Below are positions 34,812-46,260 of a stretch of DNA of 64,000 nt, one piece after another. The stretch is taken from the NCBI GenBank assembly GCA_029204225.1, contig MU831855.1:36318-100317 (forward strand), in the 5' to 3' direction. The DNA comes from Diphasiastrum complanatum. Taxonomy: Eukaryota > Streptophyta > Lycopodiopsida > Lycopodiales > Lycopodiaceae. Under the pieces are notes generated by a model. It ran no database searches. It worked only from the letters and a program-made list of their open reading frames with translations, and was not told where the DNA came from. Made by a program: the position numbers and the translations under genes. The stretch's first letter is position 1. Each line of letters begins with the position of its first letter.

Positions 34812-36054
34812 TTGAAGATTTTCATCTTTGCTTGTGTTATTGCTAACCAAGTTGGATGTGTTGCAAGGGAGCAAATTTCTATTCAAGAGGTTTGGCACAA
34901 AAGGATGGGACACCTCAACTTCAAGTCATTGGAGGTAATGGCAAGGAAGAAGGTTGTGATTGGTCTTCCAAGTTACTTAAGTAATGTCAAGCATGTTTAT
35001 GAGTCTTGTGCTTTGTCTAAGTCACATAGACTACCTTATACTAGATCTATTTCTAGATCTACAAAGCCTTTTCAACTTGTACATTAGGATATTCATGGAT
35101 TTACTACAATTAGCAATAATGGAGCTAAGATGTATGTAACATTCATTGATGATTTTGATCTATCTACTAAAGAGCAAGGATGAAGTGTATGATGTCTTTG
35201 TCAAGTTCAAGAATGCAAGGGAGAACCAATTTTCCACAAAGATCAAGTGCTTGAGAGGTGACAATGGTGGTGAGTACATATCTAACAAGTTCAAGGCCTT
35301 TTGTGATGAGCATGGGATCAAGAGGGAGTATACAACATCAAGGACCCCACAACAAAATGGAGTGGCTGAAAGGAAGAATAGGACTTTATGTGAAAGTGCT
35401 AAAGCTATGAGGTTAAGTGCTAATCTTGACAAACCATTTTGGGATCAAGCTTTGTTGTGTGCCAATTTCTTGTGCAATATGTGGCCGAGTGCTATTTTGG
35501 ATGGAAGGACACCTTTTGAGATACTATTCAAGAGGAGACCGAGTGTCAACTTTCTAAGAACTTTTGGATGCACATGCTATGTCAACATTACTCTTGATGA
35601 TAGAACCAAGGAGGATCCATCTTCAAGAAGAGGTATTTTTGTTGGATATGGTGAGGTGAGTAAAGCCTATAAGGTTTACATTCCTTCTACTAACAAAGTG
35701 ATTGTTGGTAGAGATGTCATTTTTGATGAGGGGAACATTCCAAAGGTGTCTTCAAACATGATTGATGGTAGAGTGGATGGATCTAATATTCTTGATATTG
35801 ATGAGAAGGATCCTTTTTTGGATGGTGGTGATGATGGACCTTCATCAAGTCAAGAGCCAAGGAGAACATCAAGAGAAAGACAAGTACCTTCAAGGCTCAC
35901 ATATGATCAAAAGGGTAAGCAAGTAGTCTCTGGAAATTATGTTGCTTTCCTAACCTCTTTGGATGAGCCTACAAGTGTAGATCAAGCAAGGAAAGAAGAG
36001 GAGTGGATCCAAGCAATGGATCTTGAGTATCAAGCTCTTATGAAGAGTGAAACA
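34812..36054 (+). pseudogene. Copia GAG-pre-integrase and integrase, relative of the intact element
   Basis: Starts within GAG-pre-integrase (VWHKRMGHLNFKSLEVMARK) and runs through a near-complete integrase: VH followed by a stop where the first catalytic Asp region begins, a frameshift near 35150, then LRGDNGGEYIS, PQQNGVAERKNRTLCE and RTFGCTCYVNI. It ends at the RT entry (WIQAMDLEYQALMKSE). Residue by residue it follows the 25223-29176 polyprotein closely, so it is the same family, older. Gag and protease are missing, and at about 36055 similarity stops abruptly. Confidence 0.85.
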
Positions 36055-36933
36055 TCTTTTGGAGGATCTTCTTGTGTACATGGAGCTATGCAAGTGGATG
36101 GATGTTATCTTGTGGTAAAATCAAGTATTGGATCTGGAAAACAAAGTTTGTTCAATTACTTTGATGATCAAGTTGAAGTTCAAGAAGTTGATCTCAAAGC
36201 GCTTCAACTAGTCAAAAGGAAAGTTGACAATTTGGAGCTAGTCAAGAGCATCAAAGGAGAGGTAATTGGCAAAGATGTTATGGATCTGTTTTTGTAGCAT
36301 ATTGAAGACTCATGTAAGGTCAAAGGAGCAGCATGGAAGTATTGTTCAAGTTTACTTTACTTGTTCTATCTCATGTTTGAGCAATTTCATGTGGATGTGT
36401 GCAAATTGTCAAGATATGGTAAAACTAGCTACATTGGTGAGCATTGTTTTGATGTTGGATTTGTACTAGCATTCTTGGCTAATTTCGCTGATGAAATGAA
36501 GCTATTGGAGGCTCATTATGTCACTCATTCATGGTCAAGTCATCAAGGCTTGATGGCATCTTATGGCAAGATGGAGATGGAGGCTAATTCATGGAGTATC
36601 ATGGTGGATACAAGGCAACAAAGGACAAAGGAGGAAGAGACATGCAAGCAAATGTTGATCACTCACATTTATTGTTTGTTTGTTGTATTTTTCCAAAGAG
36701 TTCGGAGTTGGAAGCATGGTGGAATCTTTTCATTTACATCCTGTTTGATTCTTCATGTTTTAGTCACATTTTTACATGTAAAATTGATGTAAGAAATAGT
36801 GAAGCATTCCAAGTGGACATTATCTCTATATCAATTATGGTTGTTTCTATTTTGAGCATTACATGATCATTGAAAGGAGATCTATTCTTAGAAAGGTCAT
36901 TTTTTATGATGGATCAAAGTTCTATTGTCAAAA
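36055..36933 (+). other. Unrelated sequence replacing the RT and most of RNase H in the Copia fragment
   Basis: The Copia frame runs on without a stop for about 80 codons into sequence with no Copia similarity (ending KDVMDLFL at 36297). Further short frames follow up to 36866. After about 0.88 kb the Copia RNase H tail resumes, so the RT has been replaced and not merely mutated. The filler's origin is not recognised. It could be non-coding spacer of a non-autonomous LTR element or a captured host fragment. Confidence 0.55.
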
Positions 36934-37042
36934 ACTATGCTAGGAGCAAGCATATTGAGATACAATATCATTCTGTGAGGGAACAAGTCATTGCAAAGGA
37001 GGTGGAACTTCAACATGTGTCTTCAAGGGAATGTGTAGTTGA
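36934..37042 (+). pseudogene. Copia RNase H tail fragment
   Basis: Reads NYARSKHIEIQYHSVREQVI and VELQHVSSRECVVD, matching the 3' end of the intact element's RNase H domain (residues ~1255-1295). It is cut off by the LTR starting at 37043 just before the ADIFTKPL motif would appear. Confidence 0.85.
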
Positions 37043-37846
37043 TGTCGCGGAAGCGCGTCTGTGAGACTAATTCGTATTCGTCCTATTCGTCTTCTTTATC
37101 GCGAACAATTTTCTGTCGTCAAATTTTCTTTTGTGCGAAAGCTGTTACAGGATCCTAGACACTAGACTACACATCACAGAACACATTCTATTCTAGCAAT
37201 CATGATACACAGCACAAGACGAGATGTACGAAAATAGAGTGACTGTATTATCAGTTTAAATCTAGAGTGAATTCGTCAATGTCTCGCTCGTTGGCGGAAT
37301 GACGTTCTACTCTTTCGCTGTGTTCTGCTCGTTGGCAGACTTTCATGCGCAACTATGGTGTCTTTACTTTCTTACTCTATTCGCTACGTCTCTCTCTGTC
37401 TCTTACAAATCTCTGTATTCACATTATCTTGTTATGATCCTGAAAGGATCATTTATACCTCCACTATGTGGAGTTTACAAGATAGCTAAACATCGAATCA
37501 CATGACTAGTTAACGCTAATCAACCAGTTAGTTAGTCTCCGTCGTTGCTACTCGTTTCAGCTGGGCGTAAAGCTCGTTGCGCTGCCAGTTGGCAGCGTGA
37601 AAGATTTTTCTTCGTCTGATTTGTAATCTCCCGTTTGCTTTTGTTCTTTTCGTTTCTTTTCATAGTTTTCATTTCGCGTCCCTTTTGCGGTTTGTGGTCC
37701 TGAAGGTGTGTTTGCGATTCGCGATTGATTCGCAAATCGTTCGTGCTTCGAGTCAAAGACACGTTGACTATCACGAATCGTTTTCGTTTGACCTTCATGT
37801 CTTGTTCGTGTTGTGACAAAGTTGCAGGAGTTCACCATTCTTGACA
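37043..37846 (-). repeat. 3' LTR of the deleted minus-strand Copia
   Basis: Minus strand runs from TGTCAAGAATGG (37846) to CGCTTCCGCGACA (37043), 804 bp. It is preceded on the minus strand by the purine run caagagagag (37856-37847). The end matches the LTR at 39560. Part of it reads as open frame by extension from the RNase H tail, without known similarity. Confidence 0.75.
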
Positions 37847-39494
37847 CTCTCTCTTGAACCTTGCAACTTTGTTCGTTTAATCCAATTGCCTCTCTTTGCT
37901 TGGTAAAGAGTGGCTTGTCGAGCGGTTTCGTGAGGAGATATGCAATCATATTTTCTGATTTTATGAACTGGACCTGGAGCTCTCCTTTCGAGATCAAATT
38001 TGGAATATGATGTGGCTCTTCTTCCTTCATGTGTGAATGGATTCCGATGTTGCTTGCCTTTCTGACAAGCTTCACAGAACTCAGCCTCGGGCCTTGATAT
38101 TTTGAGACCTGTGACAATGTCCTTTGTGCTCATGTCATACAGGCTCCGCATGTTCAGATGATACATTCTCCTATGCCAAAGCTGATCTTCATTTTCTGAA
38201 GCATTTAATATGTTATCAGAGTTGTTGATTATTTTGGCCTGGTAGAGGTTTTCTTCTCTGCATCCGACCGTCAACAACTTGTTTGTCGTCTTCTCAATCA
38301 TACGGCAAGTGTTGTCGTTGAACAAAACTCGAATGCCTAGATCTGCCATCTTGGAGACAGATAGCAGATCTTTTCTGAGTGAGGGCACATAGAGTGCTCT
38401 TGGCAGCTCTGCTTGGCCTAATAGTGTTCGTAGCTATAGAGAGTCGATGCCCTTGACATCGTGTCTGCTTCCATCGCCTAGAATCACTGCTCTTTCATTT
38501 TCGAGTTCGCGAAAGTTGATCAAGATTTTCTTGTTGCAGGTTATGTGAGATGTTGCTCCTGAATCGATGACCACATCGTAGTCATGTTCGGAGTAGCTTG
38601 TCGAAGCTTCTTCGAGTATCGTGAAAGTCTCGTCACCTCTTTCTGCATCTTTAGATGATTTTGCAACGTTTGCCTTTTCAGCTTTGTTTTTTTTTTTTGG
38701 GTTAAATCTGGAGTCGTATGCAGAATGCCCTTTCTTCTTGCAGTGCATGCAAGGTATTGCTGGATTGAACCAGCATTTGTTGGCCGTATGGCCTGGTTTG
38801 TGGCAGTGATCGCAGGAAGAAGATTGTTGATTTGAGGACTTCGTCTTCTCGAATCTTGGCTTGTTTTTGTTCTTCTTCTTTCCTTTCGTGAAGAGAGCCT
38901 TCTCTTGATCACTGCTTCCCTCTCCTTCATCTCTCATCAGTCTCTCATCAACGATAAGACTGCTTTGTCAAATGTCATATCTGTTAGACTCAGTATGAGC
39001 ATTCTCAGCGGCTAATAGGACGTCGGTAGAGATTTCATGAAGTATATCAGCTGTTGTGGTGCTGGGACCTGGTGCTCATGTCCTGATGCAGCGAGTTGAG
39101 CAAAGATCGTTCTGATCTTCTCAACGTGCTGATCCAACTAGTTGCCATCCCACCGTATTGATTGCAGCTGATTGTGAAGGTGCATGACTGAAGCTGCAGT
39201 CCTCACTTCATACTTCTGCTTTAATCTTTCCCATGCTGCATGGCTGCTTTCGTAGTCTTCAATCTGCATGAGTAGATCTTCATTTATGGACGAAACGATG
39301 ATCGCCATTGCGCGCTCATCCTTCCTGATCCATTCATCTCTCTTCAAGTCTCCCTCTAGAGGCTGCACCTCTGAGAGCTCGGTCACCGACCAGATGCCTT
39401 CGTCCTTCATGAGTGTTTTGATTTTGAATTTTCAGATTCTGTGATTTGCGCCATCGAGACTGATTGCTACTCTGGTCTGGATTGTCGTAGCCAT
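37847..39494 (-). pseudogene. Gag-protease and RNase H tail of the deleted minus-strand Copia
   Basis: Gag begins at 39494 (MATTIQTRVAISLDGANHRI, then a stop where Trp is expected) and continues to about 39138. Two zinc knuckles (CDHCHKPGHTANKC and CMHCKKKGHSAYDS, last Cys replaced by Ser) lie near 38830-38700. Protease IDSGATSHITC is near 38560, and GAG-pre-integrase LWHRRMYHLN near 38185 is followed by CEACQKGKQHRNPF near 38070. Within about 100 bases the frame changes to the polyprotein tail (KGELQVQFIKSENMIAYLLTKPLD, near 37950). The join skips integrase, RT and most of RNase H. Confidence 0.8.
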
Positions 39495-39542
39495 ATTATG
39501 TTGTCTGAAAGAATCACTGCTGGGATATCAGTAGTGACAACC

Positions 39543-39559
39543 TGTTGGCTCTGATACCA
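39543..39559 (-). other. Primer binding site of the deleted minus-strand Copia
   Basis: Minus strand reads tggtatcagagccaaca directly after the LTR terminal ...cgcgaca. The first twelve bases match the initiator methionine tRNA type exactly. Confidence 0.9.
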
Positions 39560-39775
39560 TGTCGCGGAAGCGCGTGTGTGGGACTGATTTGTATTCGTCC
39601 TCTTCGTCTTCTTTATCGCGAACAATTTTCCGTCTTTAAATTTTCTTTTGTGCGGAAGCTATCACAGGATCCCAGACATCGACTACACATCACAAAACCC
39701 ATTCTATTCTAGCAATCATGATACATAGCACAAGACGAGATGTACAAAAATAGAGTGACTGTATTATCAGTTTTA
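39560..39775 (-). repeat. Truncated 5' LTR of the deleted minus-strand Copia
   Basis: Matches 37043-37260 with scattered differences, then stops. Only the last ~215 bases of the LTR (the R/U5 side) remain, so the promoter side is gone. The sequence passes straight into the RT entry of another Copia. Confidence 0.8.
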
Positions 39776-42289
39776 ATTTTACAAGTAAGAGGCTTCTTTC
39801 CATAAGGTAAATCAACAAGCTTCCAAGTTTGATTTTCCGTTAATGCATCAAACTCTACTTGCATAGCTTTCCTCCAATATTGAGACTTATTTGCTTCCTC
39901 AAAACTAGTTGGTTCTTCAAGCATAGTAGTCAAGAAAGTATAAGAGTTGAGTAGTTGAGAATCTTCCCTTTGCTCCCCTTTGTCACTATAAGTGAGCCTT
40001 GATGGTTCAATCCTTGTCCTTGTTGATCTTCTTGGCACCCTTGGACTTTGAGTAGGATCCTCTTGGTCTTCATCTTCATGAAGCTCCTCCTCGGCCATAG
40101 CATGATCCTTGACAAGTTGAGTGTTGTTGGAAGTCACCTTTCCTTTGGCTTGGAGAGATTCATCAAAAAGTACATCTCTACTAGCAACAACTTTTTTTGT
40201 AATAGGATCAAATATCCTATAAGCTTTCTTACTTTCACTATAACCAACAAAGATGCCTTTGAAAGAAGTGGCATCTTCTTTTTTCCTTGTTTCTGAAGGA
40301 ATATGTACATAACAAGTACATCCAAAAACTTTCAAATCACTAAGATTTGGCTTTTTGCCAAACAATACTTCATAAGGTTTAAGTCTTTTAATGTCACTAT
40401 TAGTCATTCTATTACATAGAAAGTTTGCACATAAAATAGCTTCTCCCCAAAATGAAATAGGAAGTGATGCATCTAATCTCATAGCTTTAGCACACTCACT
40501 TAGTGTCCTATTCTTTCTCTCAGCTATTCCATTTTGTTGTGGAGTATATGTGCAAGTAAACTCTCTCCTAATGCCATTAGTTTCACAAAACTCTTTCATC
40601 CTATTCGAGATGTACTCCCCTCCATTATCACTTCTTAATACTTTCAAGCTAGTATTAAGTTGCTTTTCCACAAGAGTTTTGAACTTTACAAAGGACTCAA
40701 AAACTTCACTTTTCTTAGGCAAGAGATAAACCCAAGAGTATCTTGATTTATCATCAATAAAGTGACATACATAAGAGCTCCACCATTTGATTCATGTGAA
40801 AATGAATGAACATCCGAGTGTATAAGGTCAAGAGGAGAGTTAGATCTTATCAAAAATCTCTTGAAAGGAAGCTTATGAGATTTGGAGAGTCCACAAGCTT
40901 CACAAAGCTTGCCACACTTGGATATGGTTTTGGGAAGTCCTTTTGCTAGCTCCTTTGTCACCATGGTCTTCATAGCTTTGTAGTTAGGATGGCCTAACCT
41001 TTTATGCCATAATTCCACTTGAGTGAGCTCCTCCCTTGCCATGTTCAAATTTGAATAACCTCCCTTGCTTGAAACCACTAGCAATACATTTTTCATCTTT
41101 CAAGATAGAACATGCTCCATGCTTGAAATGTACATCTAATCCACTATCCATAAGTTGTCCTACACTCAACAAGTTCTTTGTAATTGAAGGTACATAAAGA
41201 ACATTGTCTAGATCTACTTTTTTAGATGTTCCTAGACATAAAGGAATGGATCCAACACCTACAATCTCACATTCTTGATCACTTGCAGTGAAGATAAATC
41301 TCTTAGAACTATTGTAAGAAAGTAGATTAGAAAAGTAGTCTTTTTGGTGAGTTATGTGAGAGCTTGTCCCACTATCAATCCACCAAGTGTCTTGATTAGA
41401 TGTTTGTGGTGAGGATACCATCAAAGTTAGATTGCCTTCTTCCTCCTCAAGCACAAGATTGCCTTGATTGTCCTTCTCTTGGGCATTCTTCTTCTTGTAG
41501 CACTCGGATGCAAAATGTCCCTTTTTTCCACAAAAGAAACACTTTAGCTTCTTCTTGTCCTTCTTGCTCTTGTCTTTGGAACTTGATCCTCCATTTTTGT
41601 TCTCCATTTCCATGTCTTGAGTCTTCTTGGATGGAAACTTCTTCTTCTTTCTTTTCAAAAAAAAGTTACCTTTTTCATCACCATCATTCAAAGATAAGGA
41701 ACTCATCCTACTTTTGATATGAAGCATTCTACTCTCCTCACTAACAAGCACACTTTGAAGTTTTTCAATACTATGAAGTGAATCTTGAATAGGTTTGAAC
41801 GAGATTGGAATAATCATCTCCTAATCCATTCAAAATGATTTGAACTAATTCATCATCTTTGATTTTATCATCTATAGAAGACAACTCCTTGTTCAAAGAT
41901 TTGATCCTAAAGTCATAATTTTGGGCACTTTTACTACTTCCTTTCATGCTTTAAAGGATTTGATTCCTAAGCATGAGTATCCTTGAAGTGTTCTTGGATC
42001 CATAAATGGCTTTTAATGAATCTCATGACTCTGTGGATGTGGTACAAGATGAGATTTCTTTCAAAAGTTCATTACTTACATTCATTTTAATGCAATGTAA
42101 TGCAACTCTACATCTTTTTTTGTACTTAGCCAATTCAACTCCTCCTTGAGGTTCTACTTCCACCTCAAGTACTATGTCATAAAGATCATGAAGTACAAGC
42201 AAGGACTCCATTCGAACTATTCAAGTAGCATAATTAGTGGATGTAAGTCTTTCACTAGCTTCAAGCAAAAAACCACCCATTGATGCCAT
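39776..42289 (-). pseudogene. Copia gag-protease-integrase, minus strand, without LTRs
   Basis: Gag starts at 42289 (MASMGGFLLEASERLTSTNYAT, a stop in place of Trp), parallel to the intact element's MASNGG start. MESLLVLHDLYDIV follows. The piece 41817-41002 has a CX2CX4HX4C knuckle (CFFCGKKGHFASEC), protease WWIDSGTSSHITH (Ala of DSGA replaced by Thr) and LLSVGQLM. GAG-pre-integrase is at 41050-40900 (LWHKRLGHPNYKAM). Integrase is at 40800-40100 with LRSDNGGEYIS, PQQNGIAERKNRTLSE and VFGCTCYVHI. It ends at the RT entry (WKLVDLPYGKKPLTCKIK) against the truncated LTR at 39775. Several frameshifts are present. It is a distant member of the intact element's family. Confidence 0.85.
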
Positions 42290-43900
42290 TTTTGAATGTG
42301 AAAAAGCAGTAGAACTCTTATGGTTTCTCTAAGAGATCTGAACCTAAAGTCTTCTAGCAATTTAGAAAGCTTATAGACTCAATCCTATCACTCATGAACC
42401 AATCTAGAATTATGGAAATTTAGATTCTAGTCTCAAACTTGCAAAATCACTCCTTAATCTATAATTTTTAGCAATTTCTCTCTTCAACCTCAACGTACAC
42501 TCAAAAAATCAGAGAAGATCAATTAATGAGCACCTAATTCAAGCTTCAAATTTAATTTTTTGGCTCAAGAACGAATCAAGGGATTAGATTCACTATAGAA
42601 AATGCTTGACTTTGCACTAAAAATCACTCAAATTGGGTATTTGAGTCAAATTCTACAAATTTTTGAAATTTCTCAGTCAAAACTGGAGCAAAATTTTGAG
42701 AATAGCTATCAAATCCAACTTGCTACACAAAATTTGACTAGTTTCCTAAAAACTGCTAATTTTGGCTTTGATTTGGATTAGCCCTATCAATGAGCGCCAC
42801 CGTGACCAGAATCCAGCCGGCGCCAAGTTCATATGGCTGAAAATCTTTGATCGGTTCTAGCGAAGTCCAGAGAGCTCAGATCGATGTGCAATCACCTCAC
42901 ACGATCTAAGCATGATTAAAGGAAACCTAGGGATCAATAAATTCTAGAGAGAGAAAATAATATTCTAGAGAGAGAAAATAACTTTCTAGAGAGAGAAAAC
43001 ATGCTTTACCAGCCTGGGTAGAGTACTTGGTAGGAGAGGAGGTGGCGAATCCCACCAATACTATAGAGGAGTGCGGGTTGTGACTCACGGCGAGCTCCAA
43101 CCAAGTCTCAGCCTCCCTTGCTGGAATGTTGTCCTGGCGCCCGCCTTGGCATGCCAGCGCCCCGGAGACTAGGGTCGGTCACACACTTGAAATGTAATCT
43201 TCTCAGATTTATTAATAAAGTGGGATTTTTCTCAAACTGACTCCGATTACCTTCTGGATTTCAGTGTTCGGTAAAAGCGCCAGTTGTAAGGCCGCTGCAA
43301 AATTTTTGATCTGGTACATAGCTGAGGGTCGTATCCCAGGATGCCAACGGTATGCCGTCGGGACCATTCGGTCCGTGGTGCCAGCGGTATGCTATCGGGA
43401 CCATTCAGTCAAGGTCTGTCTCGACTTGTGGTTCTGACTGTTCCTTGCATGAACGTGAATGAGTTAAGCTCTTGGAGAACGGGCTCTAACCTGTCGGCTG
43501 AGTTGGATGGCTTGCTTGGGTGGAACATGACGAAGCTGTTAGTTGGTTAAGTCTGATGTAAGTCAGACCGCTTGTTTGGAATGGATGTTACTCGTTTGTA
43601 ACAAAGCTTCGACTTGGTTAAGTTTGATGTATGTCAGGCGGCTGGCTTGGAGGGAAGTCACCCACATCGGGACCCCCGATCTGGCATGGCGCCAAGTCGG
43701 ATCTCAATGTTGGTTTCGAAACTTCAAGTTGGTTAAGTCTGATCGTTGTTGGCGAGTTGGCTACGTGTATGTCAAGTTCGTTTGGACAGCAAGAGTTGAA
43801 GGCTGGGAAGCTAAGTCGTGGTTCCTGGCTCCCTTTGGGATACTTGCGCCACACTTAAACAGTTCCTTAATGAACTAGGTGAAACGAGGAATGAGCCTCT
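42290..43900. other. Intervening sequence with a 21-bp triple repeat; origin unclear
   Basis: 42290-42940 is probably the leader of the minus-strand Copia, but no PBS or LTR could be placed. A 21-bp unit, ttctagagagagaaaata, occurs three times (42942, 42963, 42984). From about 43000 composition is distinctly more GC-rich than the neighbours. This part has internal echoes, such as ttggttaagt.tgatgt near 43543 and 43614 and gccaacggtatgc/gccagcggtatgc near 43343 and 43381. No protein family was recognised in the frames of 43341-43878. Confidence 0.4.
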
Positions 43901-44105
43901 GATTTTGTAGATGAACAATAAATCCGCAATGCAATCAAGTACCACTTGATAAGGGATCAGATTGAAAAGAAGAAGCTGCAGACTACTTTCATTGGAACGA
44001 AGAAGATGGTTGCTGACATCTTCACAAAGGCCTTAGACAAAGGTTTGTTCGAGGAACAAAGGAGCAGTCTTGGAGTCATAAAGCTACCACACTTTGAGAG
44101 GGAGC
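43901..44105 (+). pseudogene. Copia RNase H tail before an LTR
   Basis: Reads NNKSAMQSSTT, a break, then IRDQIEKKKLQTTFIGTKKM, ADIFTKALDKGLFEEQR and LGVIKL, the typical end of a Copia polyprotein. A purine-rich run (tttgagagggagc, 44093-44105) precedes the LTR. The frame then runs on into the LTR for about 60 codons. It may be the 3' end of the element whose gag is at 23.3-31.7 kb. Confidence 0.8.
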
Positions 44106-44838
44106 TGAAGAAACAAAGTGTTTCTATTACCAAAGCTCTACTAGCTCTCGACTCCCAACCTGACGAATATCTCGAATACCTCAAAAACGAAGAACTCGAA
44201 GACGAAATAATCGCGAACAACACGAACAACCGGAGAAGGTTGAACGACGCTAAACGAAAATGTTTGAGACACCCAAAGTTCTAATACTTTCGACTCTTCA
44301 CGCTCAAAGGACCAAGAAGATCAAACAAGTACCACAAAGTACAATTTCTTGATATGATATGGTGACATCAGCAGAAGAACGTTAGGATGTGCCTAATCCG
44401 CCGCTCTTGTAATCTGTGATTAGTCTTAGATTGCTTAATCTATCTAATGAGAAATGTTACTCTGAATATAATGCAGTTGCTAGATGCACTAATGACATAG
44501 AAGAACAGAAGATATAGATAGACAAAAATACAGAATATAGAAGTTCGCCAGTGAGCGAGACATTGTAAGCAGAATCCACAGAGATCCAAGAAGTCCACTA
44601 GTAAGCGAGACATTGTTCGTGGGAGAACACCGCTTCTCTCACGGCAATGTGCTGTGTGGGTTTGTCAGACAGTGCTTGAACAAGAGAATCAATAGATGAT
44701 GTTGTAGTTGCTGCACACATATCATTCTAAAATATTTGATCTCGATTGAATTATTGTCTGCTTATTGTTTGTGTATCTCATTCGCTTGTTTTATCTATTC
44801 CGCACATAGGTTTGATCTTGTTCAATGTTGAATTAACT
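44106..44838 (+). repeat. 3' LTR of the older Copia, partner of 22611-23278
   Basis: Starts tgaagaaacaaagtg after the purine tract and matches 22611-23278 throughout. Beyond about 44775 there is no partner, so the far edge is uncertain; 44838 is chosen because taaac follows it and taaac also precedes 22611, but the expected terminal CA is missing. An alternative end is 44824 (ttgttca). Confidence 0.6.
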
Positions 44839-45534
44839 TAAACGTAGGTCAGCAGTGTCTGTCTACATTCTGGAGGATTGTAGGAATGATATAGCCGGTA
44901 GTGATCAACAATCATATCTGAACTCCATCCGAATTCATCGCGCAGTGTTCGCATCAGGTGATTGCGTTTCATTCGCACAGAAAGAAGTTGCACATTTCAT
45001 CATAAACAACTAAATCTAGTAGAAATAATTGGCACTTGTAGGTCATATTAACTAAATGACTCATTTTACCAATTAATGAGGCATGTCGTTTTAGTGGCGT
45101 TGCATCATATTAGTGTCCAAATCCTTTCAAATCTTCATTTTTTATTGTTTTTGTACTATCCGCATTTGGCCATGATCTCACCATTCAATACAATTGGTAG
45201 TTAGTTTTACATTAGTGTTTTTTGCATTTCTTTCTCTCTTTTCTTTATTGTTCTTATGTGTTATTGCATCCCCCACTAACTCAGATAGATCTTCTATATA
45301 GTCCAATGTAAGTTTGTTACAATTGGTAGGCTTGGAAAAGAATTCCACGCATTGGAAGGAAATTTTACTTGACCTTCTGACACATGGAAGATGACCTATG
45401 TAAACTATTTATCTCTTTGCACAAGGGTTGAGAATATTGATCTCAAGAAAATCTCCCCCTCAAAGTAAGAAATTCCTAGCTGCTTATGAACCTCCTTTTT
45501 TCTTACAAAGTTATAGCCATCATGCTTGCACATC
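44839..45534. other. Intergenic, nothing recognised
   Basis: AT-rich, with no coding similarity seen before the LINE remnant. Confidence 0.35.
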
Positions 45535-46260
45535 ATAGTTGACTTTGAGAGAAAGCATTTGATCAAGTATCATGGCAATCATTATTTGCAACTTGCTTAA
45601 AGGTTTGTAAAAGTGATTAACACGCTTTCTTGTGGCTTTACTCCAATATTGGATATCAACAAATATCTTCACCTATTATTAACATGAACGGAGGGATGTA
45701 CGACAAGGTTACTCATTAGCTCCATTATTGTATGTGATAGCAATTGGACCAATTCATCCTATTGTGAAAGCTCATATGCAACATCAATGGCTTCCACTCC
45801 AATCAGAATGGAAATGTCGCACCAACTTTATGCAAATGATATGGGTGCTTTTGTAACATCAGCTGTGTTTCAAAACTTTCTCAATAAATTGCGAAGATGT
45901 GGTACAACGTCAAGAGCTAAGATCAATCTAGAGACATCTAGTTTGTTGGTGCTAACAATTATGCTCCTTCATGGTTAATCCAAACAAGTATTTTTATCAT
46001 ACCAGATACACAATTATTTACACATTCGGGCATTCTTATTGGTCTAGATACAACATGTAAGCAAAGAGTTGAATGGTTGTTGCAATATGTTGCTAATTAA
46101 GTAGCAATATGGGAGGCTAGTATCCTCTCATTTACTTTCAGATTAATTATTTCGAATTACATTATCTCTTTGATGTTAAAATAGCAATTGTCATGTTGGA
46201 AAGGTAGCAAAATTAGCAACAATAACTTTGATTCTATATTTCCAAAACTTCTTAACAAGT
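45535..46260 (+). pseudogene. LINE (L1-type) reverse transcriptase remnant
   Basis: Broken frames give VDFER, then KAFDQVSWQSLFATCL (45552 on), then RRDVRQGYSLAPLLYVIAIGPI (near 45690). These correspond to the DFEKAFD and RQGCPLSP blocks of LINE RT. LYANDMGAF (near 45830) replaces the catalytic YADD by YAND. Further on, GILIGLDTTCKQRVEWLLQY and IWEASILSFTFRLIISN (near 46030-46160) follow the L1-type order of a G.P.G motif and a WK.K.LS.GGR-like block. Stops and shifts throughout. Confidence 0.75.

Larger units (their letters stand above)
37043..39775 (-). mobile_element. Internally deleted Copia element, minus strand
   Basis: Has a full LTR at 37043-37846 (3' LTR on the minus strand) and a matching but truncated LTR at 39560-39775 (5' LTR), with a PBS and polypurine tract facing inward correctly. 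Between them gag, zinc knuckles, protease and GAG-pre-integrase are followed directly by the RNase H tail: integrase, RT and most of RNase H are missing. It interrupts the plus-strand RNase H fragment at 37042 on its left. On the right the truncated LTR abuts another Copia, so no target duplication can be checked. Confidence 0.8.

Noticed and set aside
36361-36792. 143-codon frame in the Copia filler as a captured gene
   Set aside because: No family is recognised, and three overlapping frames of similar length are open here, so coding function cannot be claimed.
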